Below, one piece after another: positions 53,965 to 57,233 of a stretch of DNA of 57,233 nucleotides (positions within the stretch are counted from its first letter, which is position 1; every line of letters starts with the position of its first letter). Below the pieces are notes generated by a model. It ran no database searches and had not been told where the DNA came from. It saw only the letters and a program-made list of their open reading frames with translations. A program made the translations under genes and the position numbers. Source of the stretch: Flavobacterium araucananum. Its GTDB lineage: Bacteria; Bacteroidota; Bacteroidia; Flavobacteriales; Flavobacteriaceae. Location: contig NZ_MUGS01000032.1 in the NCBI RefSeq assembly GCF_002222055.1, forward strand, positions 1-57,233, read 5' to 3'.

Positions 53965-55866
53965 ATGGAAGAAAAAAAAATTGATCTCAATTCAATCATT
54001 GGTTTTGTATTGATATTTGGAATTTTGATTTGGATTATGTACCAAAATCAACCTTCTGATAAGGAAATTGCTGCTGAAAAAGCCAAGAAAGAATTAGTTG
54101 CTAAGCAAGAAGCTCAAGCCAAATCTGCTAAAACTAAAACAGCTTTTTTACCTGTTGCTGCTGTAACACCAGGCGATACGGTTCAATTGGCAAACTTACA
54201 AAAAAGTTTAGGTGGTTTTGCTTATTCAGCGACACTTCCTTCTGCAAAAGAAGGTTTTACAACTATTGAAAACGAAAAGATTAAACTAAAAATCGCTAAT
54301 AAGGGAGGTTATATAGTTGAAGCTACTTTGAAAGAATTCAAAAAATTTGAAAAAAAATCCGGGCAATTAGTACAGTTAATTAAAGACAATAATTCGAATT
54401 TAAATATTCAATTACAAACAACTGATAATAGAACTTTAAATTCTAAGGATTTGTTTTTTGAGCCAACGTTAACTAAAAACGGAGCAGATCAAATATTGAC
54501 AATGCGTTTGAAAGCGAGTGCTAATGAATTTTTAGAATATAAGTATGTATTAAAAGCAAACGAATATTTAGTTGGTTTTGATATACGTTCTCAAGGATTG
54601 AACAAAGTTTTAAATTCTTCTAGACCATTAGATTTAGTATGGGATTTAAAAACTTATAGAAATGAAAAAAGCGTTGCATATGATAATCGTTTTACTGAAG
54701 TTAAATACGAATATGGAGATGAGAAATTTAGTTCAGTAAGCAGTCATGGTCAAGGAAAAGAAGAAAGTCCTGAAAAATTAAAATATGTTGCATTTAAACA
54801 ACATTTTTTTACAAGTATTTTAATTACTGACAAGCCATTTGAAACCTCTAAATTACAGTCTGATGATTTAGTCAAAGATGAAAAAATTGATACCATTTTT
54901 ACAAAGCAATTCAAAGCGACGGTACCTTTAGCTTTCTCTAATGGAGAAATTGAGTATAAAATGAATTGGTACTTTGGACCTGCTGATTATAAAGTTTTAA
55001 AATCATACGATAAAAACTTGGAAAAAATTATTCCATTAGGCTGGGGTATTTTCGGTTGGATCAATCAATGGATTTTTATTCCATTATTTGGATTTTTAGC
55101 TTCGTTTATTCCTTATGGAATTGCGATTATAATCTTTACTATTATCATCAAAATAGCGATGTCGCCAATTACTTATAAGTCATTCTTGTCTCAGGCTAAA
55201 ATGAAAGTGTTGCGTCCGGAGATTACAGAATTGGGAGAAAAATACAAAAAAGACCCAATGAAGAAACAACAGGAAACAATGAAGTTATACAACAAAGCTG
55301 GGGTAAACCCAATGGCAGGATGTATTCCCGCCTTGATTCAACTTCCATTTATGTATGCGTCATTCCAGTTCTTCCCATCTGCTTTTGAGTTAAGACAAAA
55401 AAGTTTCCTGTGGGCTGACGATTTATCATCATTTGATGCCGTTGTAAAACTACCTTTCAATATTCCAATGTACGGAGATCATATCAGTTTGTTCCCAATT
55501 TTGGCAGCAATTGCGATTTTCTTCTATATGAAAATGACTTCTGGAGACCAGCAAATGGCAGCGCCTCAACAAGAAGGTATGCCGGATATGGCAAAAATGA
55601 TGAAAATCATGATCTATGTTTCTCCATTGATGATGTTAATTTTCTTTAATAGTTATGGTGCTGGTTTGAGTTTGTATAACTTTATTTCAAACTTAATTAC
55701 AATCGGAATTATGTTTGTCATCAAAAATTATATTGTTGATACGGATAAAATTCACACGCAGATTCAGGAGAATAAATTAAAAGAGCCTAAAAAGCAAAGT
55801 AAGTTTCAACAACGTCTTCAAGAAGTAATGGAACAGCAAGAAGCTGCTAAAAAAGTGAAAAAATAA
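53965..55866 (+). CDS. yidC: Membrane protein insertase YidC
   Basis: 633 residues, the usual Bacteroidetes length. It has an N-terminal TM (about 9-23), a large periplasmic beta domain (about 60-350), and the conserved C-terminal five-TM core: WGIFGWINQWIFIPLFGFL, TIIIKIAMSPITYKSFLSQAKMKVL, GCIPALIQLPFMYASFQFFPSAFELR and MMLIFFNSYGAGLSLYNFISNLITI. It inserts proteins into the inner membrane with or without SecYEG. A core gene, it marks the chromosomal right flank of the element. A terminator follows. Confidence 0.97.
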   Translation: MEEKKIDLNSIIGFVLIFGILIWIMYQNQPSDKEIAAEKAKKELVAKQEAQAKSAKTKTAFLPVAAVTPGDTVQLANLQKSLGGFAYSATLPSAKEGFTTIENEKIKLKIANKGGYIVEATLKEFKKFEKKSGQLVQLIKDNNSNLNIQLQTTDNRTLNSKDLFFEPTLTKNGADQILTMRLKASANEFLEYKYVLKANEYLVGFDIRSQGLNKVLNSSRPLDLVWDLKTYRNEKSVAYDNRFTEVKYEYGDEKFSSVSSHGQGKEESPEKLKYVAFKQHFFTSILITDKPFETSKLQSDDLVKDEKIDTIFTKQFKATVPLAFSNGEIEYKMNWYFGPADYKVLKSYDKNLEKIIPLGWGIFGWINQWIFIPLFGFLASFIPYGIAIIIFTIIIKIAMSPITYKSFLSQAKMKVLRPEITELGEKYKKDPMKKQQETMKLYNKAGVNPMAGCIPALIQLPFMYASFQFFPSAFELRQKSFLWADDLSSFDAVVKLPFNIPMYGDHISLFPILAAIAIFFYMKMTSGDQQMAAPQQEGMPDMAKMMKIMIYVSPLMMLIFFNSYGAGLSLYNFISNLITIGIMFVIKNYIVDTDKIHTQIQENKLKEPKKQSKFQQRLQEVMEQQEAAKKVKK

Positions 55867-55874
55867 TTTTTTTT

Positions 55875-55911
55875 AAGTGGTAGATTTTTTTAATCTACCA
55901 CTTTTTTTTAA
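55875..55911 (+). terminator. Terminator after yidC
   Basis: AAGTGGTAGATT/AATCTACCACTT, 12-bp stem, then T run. Also symmetric for the minus strand, where it lies past the phosphopantetheinyl transferase stop. Confidence 0.85.
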
Positions 55912-55953
55912 AAATATTATTTTAATCTTTTTACTTAACAATTTGTTCCTTAT

Positions 55954-56631
55954 CTATTCATTATTATCTTTTTCAATAGATACTGCTAAAGAGTATTCAT
56001 CCCATAATCCTAATTCTTTATATTCAAACTGGGTGTTTTTATACTTAAAAATTCTTTTATCTAATGTATTTATTTTTTTGACATTAAAAAAAAGACCTAC
56101 ACCAAATGCTTTTATAATTGATTCTTTTGCTGAAAATAATTGGAAAAAGTAAATTCGCTGTAGAGAAGAATCCTTATAGGAATTAAACCACTCCAACTCA
56201 GATTCACACATAATTTCTTTGGCTATTTCATTAATATTAAATTTTGGATTAATATATTCAATATCAACTCCTATTTTTTTTCCTTTAGATATCCCAATTA
56301 ATATATAGTTTTTTGAGTACGAAAAACTAAAATTTATTGATGGATCTACTTGTAGGAAAGGTTTCTCATATTCATTAATGCCCAATTCAAAATTCATTAT
56401 ATTATATCTAACTTCTAGATATTTATATAGAAATACTCTTGCTAATAATCTTTTATCTGAGTCAATTTTAAATTTATACCAACTTATTTCTTCAATTTGA
56501 TTTAAAGGAATAATTGATTTATCAATATAATCAACTTTGTTATTTTCTATATTTATTAAATATATTTGGGTATTACTATCTATAAGTATATGTTTTTCTA
56601 TAATAAAATTGTACATGTGATTTTTTTTCAA
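55954..56631 (-). CDS. 4'-phosphopantetheinyl transferase (Sfp type)
   Basis: 225 residues. The family motifs are present: KPFLQ region, GKKIGVDIEYI, and FFQLFSAKESIIKAFGVG (the WxxKESxxK-type motif). It loads phosphopantetheine onto carrier domains of nonribosomal peptide or polyketide synthetases. It lies just downstream of the synthetase on the same strand, so it probably activates it. Start at 56631 or five codons later (56616). Confidence 0.9.
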   Translation of the reverse strand: MKKNHMYNFIIEKHILIDSNTQIYLINIENNKVDYIDKSIIPLNQIEEISWYKFKIDSDKRLLARVFLYKYLEVRYNIMNFELGINEYEKPFLQVDPSINFSFSYSKNYILIGISKGKKIGVDIEYINPKFNINEIAKEIMCESELEWFNSYKDSSLQRIYFFQLFSAKESIIKAFGVGLFFNVKKINTLDKRIFKYKNTQFEYKELGLWDEYSLAVSIEKDNNE

Positions 56632-56693
56632 TAGCTTATTATAATTCTCTTTTTATTCTAAAACAAGATAATTTATATTTTGTTTTAATGCTT

Positions 56694-56746
56694 ATAAATG
56701 AAAGAGCAATATACATCTTATAAGTAATATAGCTCTTTCATATTTA
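56694..56746 (-). terminator. Probable terminator of the NRPS gene
   Basis: AATGAAAGAGC and GCTCTTTCATATT form an 11-bp stem with a 26-base AT-rich loop containing a second small hairpin. It lies between the NRPS stop and the phosphopantetheinyl transferase. Confidence 0.55.
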
Positions 56747-56777
56747 TATATCCTCTACTATTTTTTAAAGGTTAATA

Positions 56778-57233
56778 TCATTTTACTTTTAATTGCAGAC
56801 GATCCAGCAAAGACTGGCTTATGTCTACTGAAGTAAAATCACTAGGTGTAAAACTAGTCTCAGAGCGAGCCACTTTTTCACTGCAGTGCTCTATCACTTT
56901 TGTCAAATGATTCTTAAAACTATCTGTCAGTTCTTTGGATTTAACCTTATCCAATTTACTCGTTATGCTAAAACATAACTTGTTTTTATTAACACTACCA
57001 TTGATATTGATCAGATTATGATTCTTGTTCAAAGCATCGATACTTGATCCGCTTCCCTCAAAAACAACCTGCCAGTCATCCCCTTCATTAATATCAAACT
57101 GTCCCAGATAGTTGAAACTAATACCGGGAAGATCTTCATGGCCATAAAGCACAGTCTCATCTGTCGCAAAAGCGCCAAAACCAACACCCTTGTTAGGGAT
57201 GTTTCGTAAACTTTCCTTGATAAACTGAATGCT
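56778..57233 (-). CDS. Nonribosomal peptide synthetase, C-terminal part (partial)
   Basis: The frame is open to the window edge (151 codons in view). SIQFIKESLRNIPNKGVGFG and ISFNYLGQFD are standard phrases of the C-terminal half of condensation/epimerisation-type domains. The end, SFTPSDFTSVDISQSLLDRLQLKVK, is the usual linker after such a domain. The full protein likely has thousands of residues and continues outside the window. The terminal domain without a thioesterase suggests release in trans or a further module elsewhere. Confidence 0.9.
   Translation of the reverse strand, partial: SIQFIKESLRNIPNKGVGFGAFATDETVLYGHEDLPGISFNYLGQFDINEGDDWQVVFEGSGSSIDALNKNHNLININGSVNKNKLCFSITSKLDKVKSKELTDSFKNHLTKVIEHCSEKVARSETSFTPSDFTSVDISQSLLDRLQLKVK

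Overview
The window is low-GC DNA from a flavobacterium, most likely Flavobacterium itself. The signs are a SusC/SusD polysaccharide-utilisation locus, promoters of the TTG-N19-21-TAnnTTTG type, a Bacteroidetes-style YidC, tra genes of Bacteroidetes conjugative transposons, and the short 'GCCACAGATTAAAAGGATT' intergenic repeats common in this genus. No identification was run; all names come from reading motifs and recalling families.

Layout. (1) 0.3-5.4 kb: small membrane proteins, a MATE exporter with a MarR regulator, and an outer-membrane barrel. (2) 5.5-17.6 kb: a polysaccharide-utilisation locus on the minus strand (two lipid-anchored or secreted binding-type proteins, SusC, SusD, a GH71/99-like hydrolase and a GH97 hydrolase), with a divergent SusR-like membrane regulator. 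The likely substrate is an alpha-linked glucan or mannan. (3) 17.6-31.9 kb: housekeeping genes (sterol-desaturase-like oxidase, glutamate dehydrogenase, EamA transporter, MarR plus serine hydrolase, 2OG-Fe oxygenase, VWA/AAA+ pair, YchJ-like protein, J-KTSC fusion) and a thioredoxin gene interrupted by an in-frame TGA. Upstream of glutamate dehydrogenase are two Cys/Met-rich micro-ORFs, each followed by a hairpin terminator: a candidate attenuation leader. (4) 31.95-53.4 kb: tRNA-Tyr followed by a decayed integrative conjugative element of about 21 kb. It carries an integrase, HTH proteins, TraN/M/L/K, a half TraJ fused head-to-head to a half coupling protein, SSB, a frameshifted small protein, PcfK and a cut-off PcfJ. 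It is bounded by 18-bp direct repeats (32185-32202 and 53366-53383) that look like recombination sites. Its right third is a defence cargo: a type III restriction-modification operon headed by a (frameshifted) UvrD helicase/PD-(D/E)XK nuclease, an unrecognised membrane protein + SEC-C protein pair, and a HEPN-motif protein. (5) 53.9-57.2 kb: yidC, then a 4'-phosphopantetheinyl transferase just downstream of the C-terminal end of a nonribosomal peptide synthetase that runs off the window.

How it fits together: the locus in (2) senses, binds, imports and cleaves a glycan. The element in (4) can probably no longer transfer itself, because the relaxase, the VirB4 ATPase and most tra genes are absent, but it still carries an integrase and defence genes. 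The candidates for something undescribed are the double micro-ORF leader before glutamate dehydrogenase, the membrane/SEC-C gene pair, and the helicase-nuclease/type III operon with its small middle protein. Several coding breaks (TGA in the thioredoxin gene, frameshifts in the helicase and in the DUF7222-like gene) could be real decay or sequencing errors; raw reads would decide.
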